Both the position numbers and the translations under genes were made by a program. Below, piece by piece: positions 34,066 to 43,717 of a DNA stretch of 64,000 nt. The stretch is from NCBI RefSeq assembly GCF_002899945.2, contig NZ_PPEG02000002.1, positions 248,001-312,000 on the forward strand, written 5' to 3'. The stretch's first letter is position 1. Each line of letters starts with the position of its first letter. The notes under the pieces were generated by a model, which saw nothing but the letters and a program-made list of their open reading frames with translations, did no database searches and was not told the origin of the DNA. Origin of the DNA: Chryseobacterium viscerum (GTDB lineage Bacteria > Bacteroidota > Bacteroidia > Flavobacteriales > Weeksellaceae).

Positions 34066-35631
34066 TTACTTCCCATTAAAATACCTTTTAAGGTCAGATA
34101 TATTTTTAATATGAAGCTCTTCGGCCTGCTTTCTTCGCATCATCAATGCATAAGCATTATTAAATCCTAAAGGCTGCAGCCATCGAATTCCATATTGCTT
34201 TTCAAACTCTGAATTCACATACCGGTAGGTTTTGTCAGGACTTTGGGAAACATTTCTGATCATCTCTTTCGTAGGTTGTAAAAGGACGAGAAGCCCGGTT
34301 CCTGTATATTCAGGATAAAAATCAATGGCGTCATTTGTTAAGGCATCAAAACAGATTTTGGTTCCTCCCAAGCCTGTTTTTGTTTCTACTTTATAGTCTG
34401 TATAGCCTTCAATAAGCATTTTATACATTTCTGCGAGAATATATTGTTCCCCAAAGATCTTTGAACCAATCCGAACCGTCCCTGAATTTCCCTTTCGTGG
34501 ACTTTTATACAGATTATTTCTGATTAAAAAATCCTTCGCAATCTTTTCCGGGGTCTGATTGAGATGATCAGACCTGTAATTCAAATCGGTCATGATAGAA
34601 TCATTGAACTTTCCAGCCAACAGATTTAAGGTCTTTTCCAGTTCCGGAAATTTTTTCAATGTTTTGATCTTGATGATGGGAGCGGCAAAATAGGGTGGGA
34701 ATATCTTTTTATCATCATTCAATACATACAGATCAAAAGCTTTGATTCTGCCGTCTGTAGAATATCCGCTGATCAGATCAAGTTCCTTTTCATAGGCCGC
34801 TTTATACATAATGGCATCACTTACCACAAGCGGATGTACGTTGAGTCCATATACAGAACGCAATCCAAGGTCGCCATCCTGCCTTCCCATAAACTCCGGG
34901 GTAAAACCAGCCTTGATCGTACGGTTTGAGACAGAAGTCAGTAGATAACCTATTCCTAGAATAATAAAGAGGATGGGAAGTATATATTTCAGTTTTTGAA
35001 AGAATTGATATCCCGATTTTTGTATCATGGCAATTGTTTGATCCAATACAACAGCAAGTAATGCTGCCGGAATGGCTCCTGCCAAAATCATATTGGTATT
35101 GTTAAGCGAAATACCTCCGAAGATAAACTCTCCCAAACCGCCTGCTGCAACAAAAGAAGCCAAAGTAGCAACTCCCACATTAATAACCGCTGCGGTTCTT
35201 ATTCCGGCAACAATGACAGGCATCGCCAAAGGAAGTTTTACCTTAAAAAGAAGCTGGCTCCTGTTCATTCCCATTGCTTTGGCTGCCTCAATAACTGCCG
35301 GATCTACGCCTGTAATTCCGGTATAGGTATTTCGGATGATAGGAAGAAGTGCATAGATCAGCAAAGCTGCAATCGCTGGTTTTGGACCAATACCAAAAAC
35401 GGGAATCATAAATCCCAGCAATGCTATACTCGGAATGGTTTGTAAAATCCCAGCAATACCCAGTACCGGACTGGAAAGTTTCTTTTTTCTGGCGATCAGG
35501 ATTCCTAAAGGGACTCCAACAATAATAGCCAGAAGCAGAGACAAAAAAGTAAGCCCAAGGTGTTGAATAACCTGGGTGATCAGCTTTTCCTGCTGTTCAG
35601 AAATAAATTCCCAAAGACTCTGCTGCGTCAT
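34066..35631 (-). CDS. ABC importer permease fused to substrate-binding domain (EgtU/OpuC type), with permuted binding domain
   Basis: The protein has 521 aa. The N-terminal permease (about 1-210) has five or six helices and the EAA-like loop VDPAVIEAAKAMGMNRSQLL. A further helix follows, then a substrate-binding domain (about 240-521). In the usual COG1732 order the VRIGSKIFGEQ lobe comes first and the EFMGRQDG lobe second. Here it is reversed: GFTPEFMGRQDG...AKDFLIRNN precedes VRIGSKIFGEQY...ISDLKRY, a circular permutation. The gene is coupled to the ATPase gene by a 4-bp overlap and follows egtB, so ergothioneine is the likely substrate; glycine betaine or choline is the alternative. Confidence 0.88.
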   Translation of the reverse strand: MTQQSLWEFISEQQEKLITQVIQHLGLTFLSLLLAIIVGVPLGILIARKKKLSSPVLGIAGILQTIPSIALLGFMIPVFGIGPKPAIAALLIYALLPIIRNTYTGITGVDPAVIEAAKAMGMNRSQLLFKVKLPLAMPVIVAGIRTAAVINVGVATLASFVAAGGLGEFIFGGISLNNTNMILAGAIPAALLAVVLDQTIAMIQKSGYQFFQKLKYILPILFIILGIGYLLTSVSNRTIKAGFTPEFMGRQDGDLGLRSVYGLNVHPLVVSDAIMYKAAYEKELDLISGYSTDGRIKAFDLYVLNDDKKIFPPYFAAPIIKIKTLKKFPELEKTLNLLAGKFNDSIMTDLNYRSDHLNQTPEKIAKDFLIRNNLYKSPRKGNSGTVRIGSKIFGEQYILAEMYKMLIEGYTDYKVETKTGLGGTKICFDALTNDAIDFYPEYTGTGLLVLLQPTKEMIRNVSQSPDKTYRYVNSEFEKQYGIRWLQPLGFNNAYALMMRRKQAEELHIKNISDLKRYFNGK

Positions 35632-36548
35632 ACAATCTGTGATTTTCTATAATGATTAAACGCTCTGATCAGCTCCTCATACACCTCAGCATTTTGATGA
35701 CCGGAGCTTAACTGCTGTAAAACATCCCATACGCTTATATTATCGATACTTTCTAGTTCATGATATGATTTTTCAGGACTAAGGAAGGGACTGATATGTT
35801 GTAAAGTCGCTACTTTATATTCTAATAAAAGCCGGTTTTCAGCAAAGAAATCACGAACAAAATGATTGGAAGGATGGTAAAGGATTTCTTTGGGAGTGCC
35901 GGTCTGTACAATTTTTCCCTGATCCATAAGGCATATCCGATGTCCCAGATCAAATGCTTCCTGTACATCATGCGTAACCAATACAATCGTTTTGTTTTTA
36001 AGATCCTCCAGTGATTTAAATTCTGAATGAATATCTGCCTTGGTAATATTATCCAAAGCCCCGAAAGGTTCATCCATCAGTAAAACCGGGCTGTCTGCAA
36101 TCAAAGCTCTTGCAATACCCACCCGCTGCTGCTGTCCGCCGCTTAGCTCATGGGGGAATCGGGAAAGGACCTCTTCAGAAAGATGAAGTTTAGCCAACAG
36201 CTCATGAGTTCTTCTTTCCGTTTTCTTTTTGTCCCACTTAAGCAGTTCCGGAACTACCGCAATATTCTGCTGAATGGTATAATGAGGAAATAAACCGGAA
36301 TGCTGCATTACAAAGCCAATTCCCATTCGCAGTTCCTCGGCTTTCTGATCACGTATATTTTTACCATCAATAAAAATATTCCCCGCATCTGCTTCTATGA
36401 GACGGTTGATCATCTTAAGGGTGGTTGTTTTACCACATCCGCTGGTTCCTAAAAGAACAAGGATCTCCTGATCAAATGCCTGAAAAGAAATATGATCTAC
36501 TGCCTTTTTTCCATTAAAACTCTTAGATATTGATTCTACTTTGATCAT
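35628..36548 (-). CDS. ABC importer ATPase (EgtV/OpuCA type)
   Basis: The protein has 306 aa from the ATG giving MIKVESISKSFNGKKA; an upstream ATG would add seven residues and overlap egtB. Walker A is GTSGCGKTT, the signature is LSGGQQQRVGIARAL and Walker B is VLLMDEPFGALD, with the H-loop His in VTHDVQEA. It powers the fused permease/binding protein downstream. The C-terminal ~70 residues extend beyond the basic ATPase, as in OpuA/ProV-type ATPases, but I see no clear CBS pair. The 10-bp gap to egtB places it in the ergothioneine operon. Confidence 0.9.
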   Translation of the reverse strand: MIKVESISKSFNGKKAVDHISFQAFDQEILVLLGTSGCGKTTTLKMINRLIEADAGNIFIDGKNIRDQKAEELRMGIGFVMQHSGLFPHYTIQQNIAVVPELLKWDKKKTERRTHELLAKLHLSEEVLSRFPHELSGGQQQRVGIARALIADSPVLLMDEPFGALDNITKADIHSEFKSLEDLKNKTIVLVTHDVQEAFDLGHRICLMDQGKIVQTGTPKEILYHPSNHFVRDFFAENRLLLEYKVATLQHISPFLSPEKSYHELESIDNISVWDVLQQLSSGHQNAEVYEELIRAFNHYRKSQIV

Positions 36549-36558
36549 CGGTAAACAA

Positions 36559-37728
36559 TTACTGAGCAAGCCTGATTCCTGTGAACTGCCATTTCAAATG
36601 GGTTTGAAAAAAATTACGGTACGTATTTCTGCTGTGTCCCGGAGGAGTAGCTTCTGAAGCACCCCGCAACACTGTTTGATTGACCATAAATTTTCCATTA
36701 TATTCACCTACAGCCCCTGCCTCTTTTTTAAAATGAGGGTAGGGCAGATACGCAGAATTCGTCCATTCCCAACGGCTTCCCCAATCAAAATGATGAGAAG
36801 CTGCTTCCCATTCTGCTTCAGTAGGGAGACGCATTCTTTTCCATGATGCAAAAGCAGATGCTTCATAGAAATTAATATGGCACACCGGGGCATTGTGATC
36901 TATTTCCTGTAATCCGTTTAAGGTATAATTCATCCATTGACCTTCAATATAATGCCAGTATAGCGGAGATTTTGCAGAATTTTGCTTCACCCAGTCCCAT
37001 CCTTCCGCATGCCAGTGTTTAAAATCTGAATACCCACCTGCTTCCATAAATTCTAAATATTCACCGTTGGTTACCAGCTGATTGGCGATTTCAAAGTCTG
37101 TAAGATATACTTTATGTCTTCCTAATTCATTATCAAAACAGAATCCTTCCCCTTCAAAACCAATTTCATAGACTCCTTCCGGAAATCTGAGCAGTTGCAG
37201 CTCTCCGGAACCATATTGTTGAGGTTTTTCTTTTGTATAGGAAGGGAAGAGCGGGTTGTGTCCTAGAATATATTTGATATCAGTGACTAATAATTCCTGA
37301 TGCTGCTGTTCATGATTAAGACCTAATTCCAAAAGTGGTTCTATAGATTCTTTCATAAATGAGCTTTGAAGAAAAGCCTTCATCTGCTCATCTACATATT
37401 TTCTGTATAGATACACGTCTGAAACGGAAGGACGGCTGAGATTTCCGCGGTCGGTCCGGATGACCCGCGCTCCGATGGTTTCATAGTAACTGTTAAAAAC
37501 AAAATTATACTGAGGATCAAAAACCTCGTATTGGGGAAAATTCGGCATCAAAATAAAAGTTTCAAAAAACCAAGTGGTGTGACCAAGATGCCATTTCGGA
37601 GGACTTACATCTACAATAGGCTGTACTACATAATCTTCTATTTCCAGTGGAGCGCAGATTTCTTCAGAACGTCTGCGGATATCCACATATTTTTTTACGA
37701 TATCTTTTGTGGGGATCTCTGGTGTCAT
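36559..37728 (-). CDS. egtB: Ergothioneine biosynthesis iron enzyme EgtB
   Basis: EgtB is the non-haem iron sulfoxide synthase that joins hercynine to a Cys-containing donor. It has 389 aa: an N-terminal DinB-like domain with the Fe ligand H50 in WHLGHTTWFFE and the pair H139, H143 in LNHEQQHQEL, then an FGE-sulfatase domain from about 165 with RLPTEAEWEAASHHFDWG and LRGASEATPPGHSRNTYRNF. All three iron ligands are kept. It lies between egtD and the importer genes. I did not see an egtE-like PLP lyase or an egtA/egtC gene here, so the donor is unknown. Confidence 0.92.
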   Translation of the reverse strand: MTPEIPTKDIVKKYVDIRRRSEEICAPLEIEDYVVQPIVDVSPPKWHLGHTTWFFETFILMPNFPQYEVFDPQYNFVFNSYYETIGARVIRTDRGNLSRPSVSDVYLYRKYVDEQMKAFLQSSFMKESIEPLLELGLNHEQQHQELLVTDIKYILGHNPLFPSYTKEKPQQYGSGELQLLRFPEGVYEIGFEGEGFCFDNELGRHKVYLTDFEIANQLVTNGEYLEFMEAGGYSDFKHWHAEGWDWVKQNSAKSPLYWHYIEGQWMNYTLNGLQEIDHNAPVCHINFYEASAFASWKRMRLPTEAEWEAASHHFDWGSRWEWTNSAYLPYPHFKKEAGAVGEYNGKFMVNQTVLRGASEATPPGHSRNTYRNFFQTHLKWQFTGIRLAQ

Positions 37729-37798
37729 ATCTTTTTGTTTTTAGTGCTTGATTTTCATTTTTTCACTCTTGCAGATGTGATGGGTTGCAAGGGTTCAT

Positions 37799-38782
37799 TT
37801 ATTTTACCTGCCAGACAGTATCTACAAACCATTTTTTAGAATCTTTGATCTCTCCGGTGATGGTAAAACCCGATTTTTCGCCCAATTCTTTAATCTTTTC
37901 AGCAGAGAATTTCTGTGAAATTTCCATATCAATAAGTTCATTTTCTTCAAATGAAATCCGGGTATTGCCAATGGTCACCTGCTGGTTGATAAGGCTTACC
38001 AGAAAACTTCTGCAGGCTCCGGTAATGGGATCATAAGTCTGATAATGCTGAAATTGCTCAAGATTAAAATCTCCACACAGTTCATTGTTAATGCGGGTCA
38101 GAAGATTAAGATTAAAGGAAGCGGTGATCCCTTCTTTATCATTATACGCACTCAAAATAGTGTGGGGATTCTTTTTAAGGTCAAAACCTACCAACACACG
38201 GTCTTTTGAAGATAGATTGGTATTCAGATGCAGACAGAAATCTTCAGCTTCTTCCGGAGTCATATTGCCAATATTGCTTCCTAAAAACAAAACGACTTTT
38301 CTTCGGTCAGATAACGAGGCCGCTTTTTGAAGCATCTCAAAATAATCACCTTCCAAGCAGGTGATTTTCATTTCCGGAAACTGACTGCTTAGTTTTTTAT
38401 GGAGAATCGAAAGAATATTTCCCGAAATATCAATCGGCATATAAGTAAAATCAACTCCCTTTCTGATCAGCTGTTCCAGTAAATAAGTTGACTTCATAGC
38501 ATCGCCTGCTCCCAGTTCAATCAGATCAAAAGATTCGTTTTCAGGAATGAGAAGATGGGTAAGTTCATCCGTTTTATTTTGAAAAATATCCAGCTCGCAA
38601 CGGGTCAGATAATAGTCAGGCATGGCCATGATTTTCTGGAAAAGATGATCGCCGATTTTATCGTAGAAGTATTTTGAAGATAATTTTTTGGGAGTATGCT
38701 GCAGTCCATTCAGAACGTCCAAACGGAAATGATCAACAGACTCTTTTTCAGTCTTAGAATGTGGATCTAACTGTAAATTCAT
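37799..38782 (-). CDS. egtD: L-histidine N-alpha-methyltransferase EgtD
   Basis: EgtD trimethylates histidine to hercynine using SAM. It has 327 aa, with a Rossmann motif LIELGAGDAMKSTYLLEQL, FLGSNIGNM, and the C-terminal RISFEENELIDMEISQKF, typical of the family. It is the first gene of the operon egtD-egtB-importer (70 bp before egtB). Upstream, an AT-rich 331-bp region presumably carries the promoter. Confidence 0.93.
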   Translation of the reverse strand: MNLQLDPHSKTEKESVDHFRLDVLNGLQHTPKKLSSKYFYDKIGDHLFQKIMAMPDYYLTRCELDIFQNKTDELTHLLIPENESFDLIELGAGDAMKSTYLLEQLIRKGVDFTYMPIDISGNILSILHKKLSSQFPEMKITCLEGDYFEMLQKAASLSDRRKVVLFLGSNIGNMTPEEAEDFCLHLNTNLSSKDRVLVGFDLKKNPHTILSAYNDKEGITASFNLNLLTRINNELCGDFNLEQFQHYQTYDPITGACRSFLVSLINQQVTIGNTRISFEENELIDMEISQKFSAEKIKELGEKSGFTITGEIKDSKKWFVDTVWQVK

Positions 38783-39113
38783 AAGCCTTATTTTGTGTGG
38801 TTTTTTTAGATGGCTGCAATTATCCTGCCTTTCATAACATTCAATTCCTTTGCCTTTTATCTAATTAAATATAAACAATTTTACTTTTAATGGAGTGATT
38901 TTCAAAATGTTTTTACAAGATGTGGTATTTTTTTTACCTGTCAGAAATCCTATCAGTTGATCGTAAAAGCTGAAAAAAGAAGAGTAGGGAAGCAATTGTC
39001 TGGTTTAACGCCGGAAAATCAGTATTCCCCCTTCAATATGACCTGTTCAAAGTATTTACCCTTATTTCTATCTCTGTTTTACAATAGTTTTACCATTACA
39101 AAATATCACTATT
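38783..39113. other. 331-bp divergent region upstream of egtD and the alpha/beta hydrolase gene
   Basis: AT-rich. A weak TTTG/TATATTTA pair can be read towards egtD with poor spacing (about 29 bp). No clear plus-strand promoter, hairpin or coding frame is visible. Confidence 0.35.
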
Positions 39114-40163
39114 ATGAATACTACATTGAATTTCAGTAAAAAAATACAATTCATTTTATCCCTTGCTATTTTTATGGGAATGGGGTTGTTGTCTCTAAAA
39201 GCACAGGCTTATGCCACTGGCGGAGAAGAGCTTGAAAACGCAGCTGCAAGATCAGCTTTTCAGAATACAAAGAGAATCAGAGCCGGACTGTTGGAGGTAG
39301 GCTATGCAGAAATAGGACCTGAAAGCGGGAAACCTGTCATCCTTCTTCATGGATGGCCCTATGATATCCATAGTTTTGAACAGTCCTCTGCTATACTTGC
39401 TGAAAAAGGCTACCGTGTTTTGGTTCCTTATTTAAGAGGTTATGGAACAACTACTTTTGTATCTCCGGATACAAAACGCAATGGTCAGCAGAGTGCTGTT
39501 GCATTGGATATCATTGCTTTTATGGATGCCCTGAAAATTGATAAAGCGGTCATTGGCGGTTTTGACTGGGGAGCCAGAACAGCGGATATCATGGCAGCAC
39601 TGTGGCCTGAACGCTGCTCCGGACTGGTGGCGGTAAGCGGATATTTAATAGGAAGTCCAAAGGCTAATGAAAAACCTCTCTCACCCAATGCTGAATTTTT
39701 ATGGTGGTATCAGTATTACTTTTCAACTGAAAGAGGATATAAAGGGTATAAAGCCAATACAGAAGCATTTAATAAATTAATATGGAAAACTGCCTCGCCA
39801 AAATGGGCTTTTGATGACCAGACCTATGAACGTTCTGCCGGAGCATTCAATAATCCAGATCATGTTGATATTGTGATCCACAATTACCGCTGGCGCCTGG
39901 GATTGGCTAATGGAGAAAAAAAATACGATGTGCTTGAAGCCGAACTGGCGAAATCTCCGGCTATTACAGTCCCAACAGTTACCTTGGAAGGCGATGCAAA
40001 CGGAGCAGCGTTTCCTGCTCCGGAAAATTATGCTTCCAAATATACAGGCAAATATGCACATCATACACTTACGGGTGGGGTTGGACGTAATTTGCCACAA
40101 GAGGCTCCAAAAGCATTTGCAGATGCGATCATAGAGGTGGGTTCTATGTCACAGAACCAATAA
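39114..40163 (+). CDS. Exported alpha/beta hydrolase (epoxide-hydrolase/dehalogenase-like)
   Basis: The protein has 349 aa, with an N-terminal signal peptide (about 1-33, basic then hydrophobic, ending KAQA). The oxyanion motif is HGWPYD and the nucleophile elbow is GGFDWGARTAD, so the nucleophile is Asp151, as in epoxide hydrolases and haloalkane dehalogenases, not Ser. The fold continues with WWYQYYFSTERGY. A His for the triad is likely in YAHHTLTGGVGR. The substrate is unknown. Confidence 0.82.
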   Translation: MNTTLNFSKKIQFILSLAIFMGMGLLSLKAQAYATGGEELENAAARSAFQNTKRIRAGLLEVGYAEIGPESGKPVILLHGWPYDIHSFEQSSAILAEKGYRVLVPYLRGYGTTTFVSPDTKRNGQQSAVALDIIAFMDALKIDKAVIGGFDWGARTADIMAALWPERCSGLVAVSGYLIGSPKANEKPLSPNAEFLWWYQYYFSTERGYKGYKANTEAFNKLIWKTASPKWAFDDQTYERSAGAFNNPDHVDIVIHNYRWRLGLANGEKKYDVLEAELAKSPAITVPTVTLEGDANGAAFPAPENYASKYTGKYAHHTLTGGVGRNLPQEAPKAFADAIIEVGSMSQNQ

Positions 40164-40284
40164 AAATCTGCCGGATATAAGGTATAATAACAGTCTTATT
40201 AGAATTATAATCTTATCGAGGGTAGAGAGCATCTAAGGATTTAGCCATTTTGTAAAATTCCCTGCTTGTGCCCTCAATAAAAGC

Positions 40285-40314
40285 AAAAACCACTACTCAA
40301 CAGCAGTGGTTTTT
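40285..40314. terminator. Bidirectional rho-independent terminator
   Basis: A perfect 10-bp stem AAAAACCACT / AGTGGTTTTT with a 10-base loop lies between convergent genes. T-runs occur on both strands. Confidence 0.9.
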
Positions 40315-40335
40315 ATTAATATTATATCGTAGTAC

Positions 40336-41490
40336 TTATTTCTGGAAACCTTCTTCCAATTTCAGCTTATTCACCAAAGGATTTGCATACATCGCTAAGA
40401 AATACTCTCTCGAAACAGGTTCGGAGGGATCAATACGCATTTCAAGTCTGCGGACAAACAATTGTTTTTCCTGTTCAGTATATTCAGATGCGTAGATATT
40501 GGTGTTGTGAAGCAGGTCATAAGCAATAAACTTCGTTGGCCAAAGTTTATAATTACTGATAATTGAACGGTCAATAACCTGTGAAATGGCTTGCAGCTGT
40601 TTATTTTTATTATCAATGGTGGCTGCAATATCATCCAGTTCTGTATCAATAACATCACCGGCATGCAGATGAATGCGTTTTTTTTGTCCAAGAATTCCAC
40701 TCAATATATTGGTAAAATCTTCATTTTTACCTTTGATATATTCCTCATCTCTGTGCTGTGCCAGCAGTTGAGGCATTTTTAAGGAATCTGTAGGATCGTA
40801 CTCATAAGAGATGGAGATCGGAACAATCTTTAATGTTTTAAAATAATCCGTCAGCGACTGGTCTCCGGATGCCATAGCAAGCATTTTCAAAACGCCCTGC
40901 TGGGTAGAATCGTTACCGTCTTTTGTACGGCCTTCACGCTGGGCAATCCATACTGAGCGGTTTTCCTTATGCAACAGCTCATCAATATACTCAGACATGG
41001 TCTGTGAACTTTTAAGTTGTTCCCGAAGTGATAATCCTCTTTGTACTAAAAAGTTACGATTCAATTTAGCCAGTACATTCAAAAACTTTTTACGGACAAG
41101 ATTATCACCGATGGCCGAAGCGGTCATAATATAACCACCTTCCAGCAATACCAGATTAAGCAGTGAAGTATCCAGAACAATATCCCTGTGGTTCGAGATG
41201 AAAAGGTAAGAGGTATTTTTATCCAGCTTATCGAAGCCGGAAGTTGTTAAACCCTCAGAACTTTTCGCAAGGATCTGACGAACGGCATAGGCTACAAACT
41301 GATGCTGAAAATCACTTATGGAATGAACCTCTTTAAACTGTTCAAGCCAAACCTGCTCATCTGCACCAGGAAAAGTAAAATTCATAAATGCTTTCATCAT
41401 GGGATCATGGGCAATACTCCCTAATCTTTCATTTACTTCCTGATCAGAAAAATACCGGATTTCATCAAACTTCGACATGCAATTATTCAA
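40336..41490 (-). CDS. 1-acyl-sn-glycerol-3-phosphate acyltransferase-like protein
   Basis: The protein has 384 aa (an alternative start four codons in gives MSKFDEIRYF). The glycerol-phosphate acyltransferase motifs are visible: NHRDIVLD (NHxxxxD) with FISN just before it, and IAQREGRTKDGND further on. It is longer than PlsC (about 240 aa) because of N- and C-terminal extensions, a version seen in Bacteroidota. It acts at the inner membrane in phospholipid or related lipid synthesis. Confidence 0.83.
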   Translation of the reverse strand: MNNCMSKFDEIRYFSDQEVNERLGSIAHDPMMKAFMNFTFPGADEQVWLEQFKEVHSISDFQHQFVAYAVRQILAKSSEGLTTSGFDKLDKNTSYLFISNHRDIVLDTSLLNLVLLEGGYIMTASAIGDNLVRKKFLNVLAKLNRNFLVQRGLSLREQLKSSQTMSEYIDELLHKENRSVWIAQREGRTKDGNDSTQQGVLKMLAMASGDQSLTDYFKTLKIVPISISYEYDPTDSLKMPQLLAQHRDEEYIKGKNEDFTNILSGILGQKKRIHLHAGDVIDTELDDIAATIDNKNKQLQAISQVIDRSIISNYKLWPTKFIAYDLLHNTNIYASEYTEQEKQLFVRRLEMRIDPSEPVSREYFLAMYANPLVNKLKLEEGFQK

Positions 41491-41623
41491 AAATTAAAAC
41501 TTTTTGCAAAAGAACGAAAATTTATCTGGGGATAGGGTATAATGGATGTTAAAGTATTATGAATGGCGTAGGAATTAATAACTGACAATGTTGATGGGAT
41601 CTTTCTTTATTATTCTTTGATAA

Positions 41624-41647
41624 ATAAAACCGCTCCGAAAAGCGGTC
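41624..41647 (-). terminator. Terminator of the DUF262 gene
   Basis: The stem ACCGCT / AGCGGT is followed on the minus strand by TTTTATTTATC. It lies 25 bp past the DUF262 stop. Confidence 0.75.
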
Positions 41648-41671
41648 TCATATTCGTAATTAATTATAAAA

Positions 41672-43516
41672 TTAATGTTTCTTTAATTCTAAAAATGTTT
41701 TAAGTGAATTACCTCTATAATATTTCATAATCAAATCAACAATCCTATCCTGATTAGAAATTATAGAGTCTTTGTTCCATTCATCATAGTTCATTAAAAC
41801 AAAGTTAGTATTGGCTCTAGCTTCAATTGCTCCTTTATATTTATTTTTTTTAGTTTCATAGTCTTTATTGCTTAATGATGAATTCTTATTTCTATCGATC
41901 AAAACTAGATTACCAATTTTGTGAAGCCACTCTTTATGAAAATCAGAATCTATCGACCATAATGTGTTTTCAATTTTTTGAGGTAATAAGTGTTCTATAC
42001 TTGATGAGTTCTTATTGTATTGAAGTTGATTATTTTTGTTACCCATTAGCAAATCTAATTTTAATAAAATGTATCTGGTTTTGTTAACTTTGGTTCCACT
42101 AAACCCTCCCCATTTATCATTTTTGAGACTTACTTCCAGATCATTAATATCCAAAGGCTTTTCTGAGCTTATATTTTCGTCAAAATAATCATACTTTAAA
42201 CAATTATCATTAATCATTAAAACACTCCCTTCTTCAGTAGTTATTTCCTTATTACGAACTTTATCTCCGTAAAAGTCTATTTTTTTAAGAATATTGAATG
42301 TTCTGGTCATTGATTGCCTTCTACCTAAAAGCCAACTTAAAGAATACAGATTATCAATTTTAATCAAAAATTCGATAATGTTATTGTCTCCAAAAATTTC
42401 TCTAAAATGCATTAAAGGTGTTAAATATTGTGAACCATATACACTGGAAAGAATAAAATTTATATTAGAAAATAAGTTTGCAGATTCTTTTGTACTTATA
42501 CTGGAATTATTTAATGCAATAAAGTGTTTAATATATTTTTCAATTAAATCTAATGTTTCTGCCCCTTTTGTGATGATCCCCTTTTTGAACATATAATCAA
42601 AAGCTTTTGTTAAACTTTGATTATCATCACTTCTATATTTCATTTTAACAAAAACGACAGCCCATAAAAACTCATCAAAGGATTTATAAGGTAAGTTTAT
42701 TTTATTTTCGAAATCAGACCATTTGTTTGCATATTCGCGTCTTATTTTATCATTTGCAATGACCCTAAGATTTTGAGCTCTTAAAATATCACTAACTTGT
42801 AATTGTAACCCTCTACTATTTAACACAGTAAAGAGGTTATATGCATCGTCAAGATTATTTGGTGTGGCTAAATAAAGAGCTAAGACTTTTGTTGATAAGT
42901 ATTTATAAAATTCGTTGAGAAATGTTTGAAATTCTTCCTGGTTTTCTTTTTCCTTATTATTGAACCAGTTCAAGATAATACTTAATCCATTGGCCAAATT
43001 TCTTACAGAAGTGCTATTTTCATGATTGTTTGAAATTTGTTCCAATTGAGAAACACTAAGCTCAACTTCAGTAATGATATAATTATCAATAAATTCTTTA
43101 TCATCCCTGATGTCAAACTCTATTCTATTTCTTGCAGGAACATTGTTGAATTCATCAGCTTCTTGTATTAATCTATTTTGAACATTTTTTTTAAGATCAG
43201 CATTTTGGGATAGATTACGTAGAGAAGCATGTAATAAGAAAAGTGTTAAAAAACGTTGTTGCCCATCCAGGATATCTTGAAATTTGTATTTTATGTCATT
43301 AGAAATATTTTCACGTGTATTCCAGATCATACAACCTAAAAAATACTCCTTCTCCTTATTACTTTCCAGTGCATTTGTTATATCATCTAAAAAATTTTCG
43401 ATTTGATCTATTCCCCAAACATAAGGGCGTTGATATTCGGGAATATTATAGAACTGTTCAGGGCTAAATATATCTTTTATATATTTTTTTCCTGTTATCA
43501 AAGTGTTGTTGTCCAT
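41672..43516 (-). CDS. DUF262/DUF1524 protein (GmrSD-like, candidate defence nuclease)
   Basis: The protein has 614 aa. The N-terminal DUF262 domain has IPEYQRPYVWGIDQIENFL and the nucleotide-handling motif DILDGQQRFLTLFLL; the C-terminal DUF1524 (HNH-like) has SSIEHLLPQ, then HKIGNLVLIDRNKNSSLSN. Fusions of this kind include GmrSD type IV restriction enzymes against modified phage DNA. The gene is AT-rich compared with the neighbourhood and stands alone with its own terminator, a pattern of recently acquired defence genes. No second subunit is seen. Confidence 0.82.
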   Translation of the reverse strand: MDNNTLITGKKYIKDIFSPEQFYNIPEYQRPYVWGIDQIENFLDDITNALESNKEKEYFLGCMIWNTRENISNDIKYKFQDILDGQQRFLTLFLLHASLRNLSQNADLKKNVQNRLIQEADEFNNVPARNRIEFDIRDDKEFIDNYIITEVELSVSQLEQISNNHENSTSVRNLANGLSIILNWFNNKEKENQEEFQTFLNEFYKYLSTKVLALYLATPNNLDDAYNLFTVLNSRGLQLQVSDILRAQNLRVIANDKIRREYANKWSDFENKINLPYKSFDEFLWAVVFVKMKYRSDDNQSLTKAFDYMFKKGIITKGAETLDLIEKYIKHFIALNNSSISTKESANLFSNINFILSSVYGSQYLTPLMHFREIFGDNNIIEFLIKIDNLYSLSWLLGRRQSMTRTFNILKKIDFYGDKVRNKEITTEEGSVLMINDNCLKYDYFDENISSEKPLDINDLEVSLKNDKWGGFSGTKVNKTRYILLKLDLLMGNKNNQLQYNKNSSSIEHLLPQKIENTLWSIDSDFHKEWLHKIGNLVLIDRNKNSSLSNKDYETKKNKYKGAIEARANTNFVLMNYDEWNKDSIISNQDRIVDLIMKYYRGNSLKTFLELKKH

Positions 43517-43691
43517 TTAAATTTTAAAGGTCTAGTTTTATTATTTTAATTAAGGTGCCTAAATTACAAAAACATACTAAATTAAATACCACAAAAACCG
43601 ATAATGTCTTTTGAAAAAGGTTGTGTTTTTTGAGTATATCCACTTTCTTTATTGACATACAATAGCTAATAAAATTCTACATTTAGTATAA

Positions 43692-43717
43692 AAAAAGCAC
43701 GCTTTCACGTGCTCTTT
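43692..43717 (-). terminator. Orphan minus-strand terminator
   Basis: The stem AGCACG / CGTGCT has a six-base loop and, on the minus strand, a following T7 run. There is no recognisable minus-strand gene in the 370 bp above it. Confidence 0.6.

Noticed and set aside
34066..36548. Plain osmoprotectant (glycine betaine) importer
   Set aside because: Not excluded, but the linkage with egtD-egtB favours ergothioneine; kept as the alternative.
36549..36569. Upstream ATG for the ABC ATPase
   Set aside because: Adds seven residues with no ATPase character and overlaps egtB; MIKVESISKSF is the normal start.
38957..39139. 60-codon frame before the alpha/beta hydrolase gene
   Set aside because: Overlaps the start of a gene with a good signal peptide, no similarity, and composition typical of intergenic DNA.
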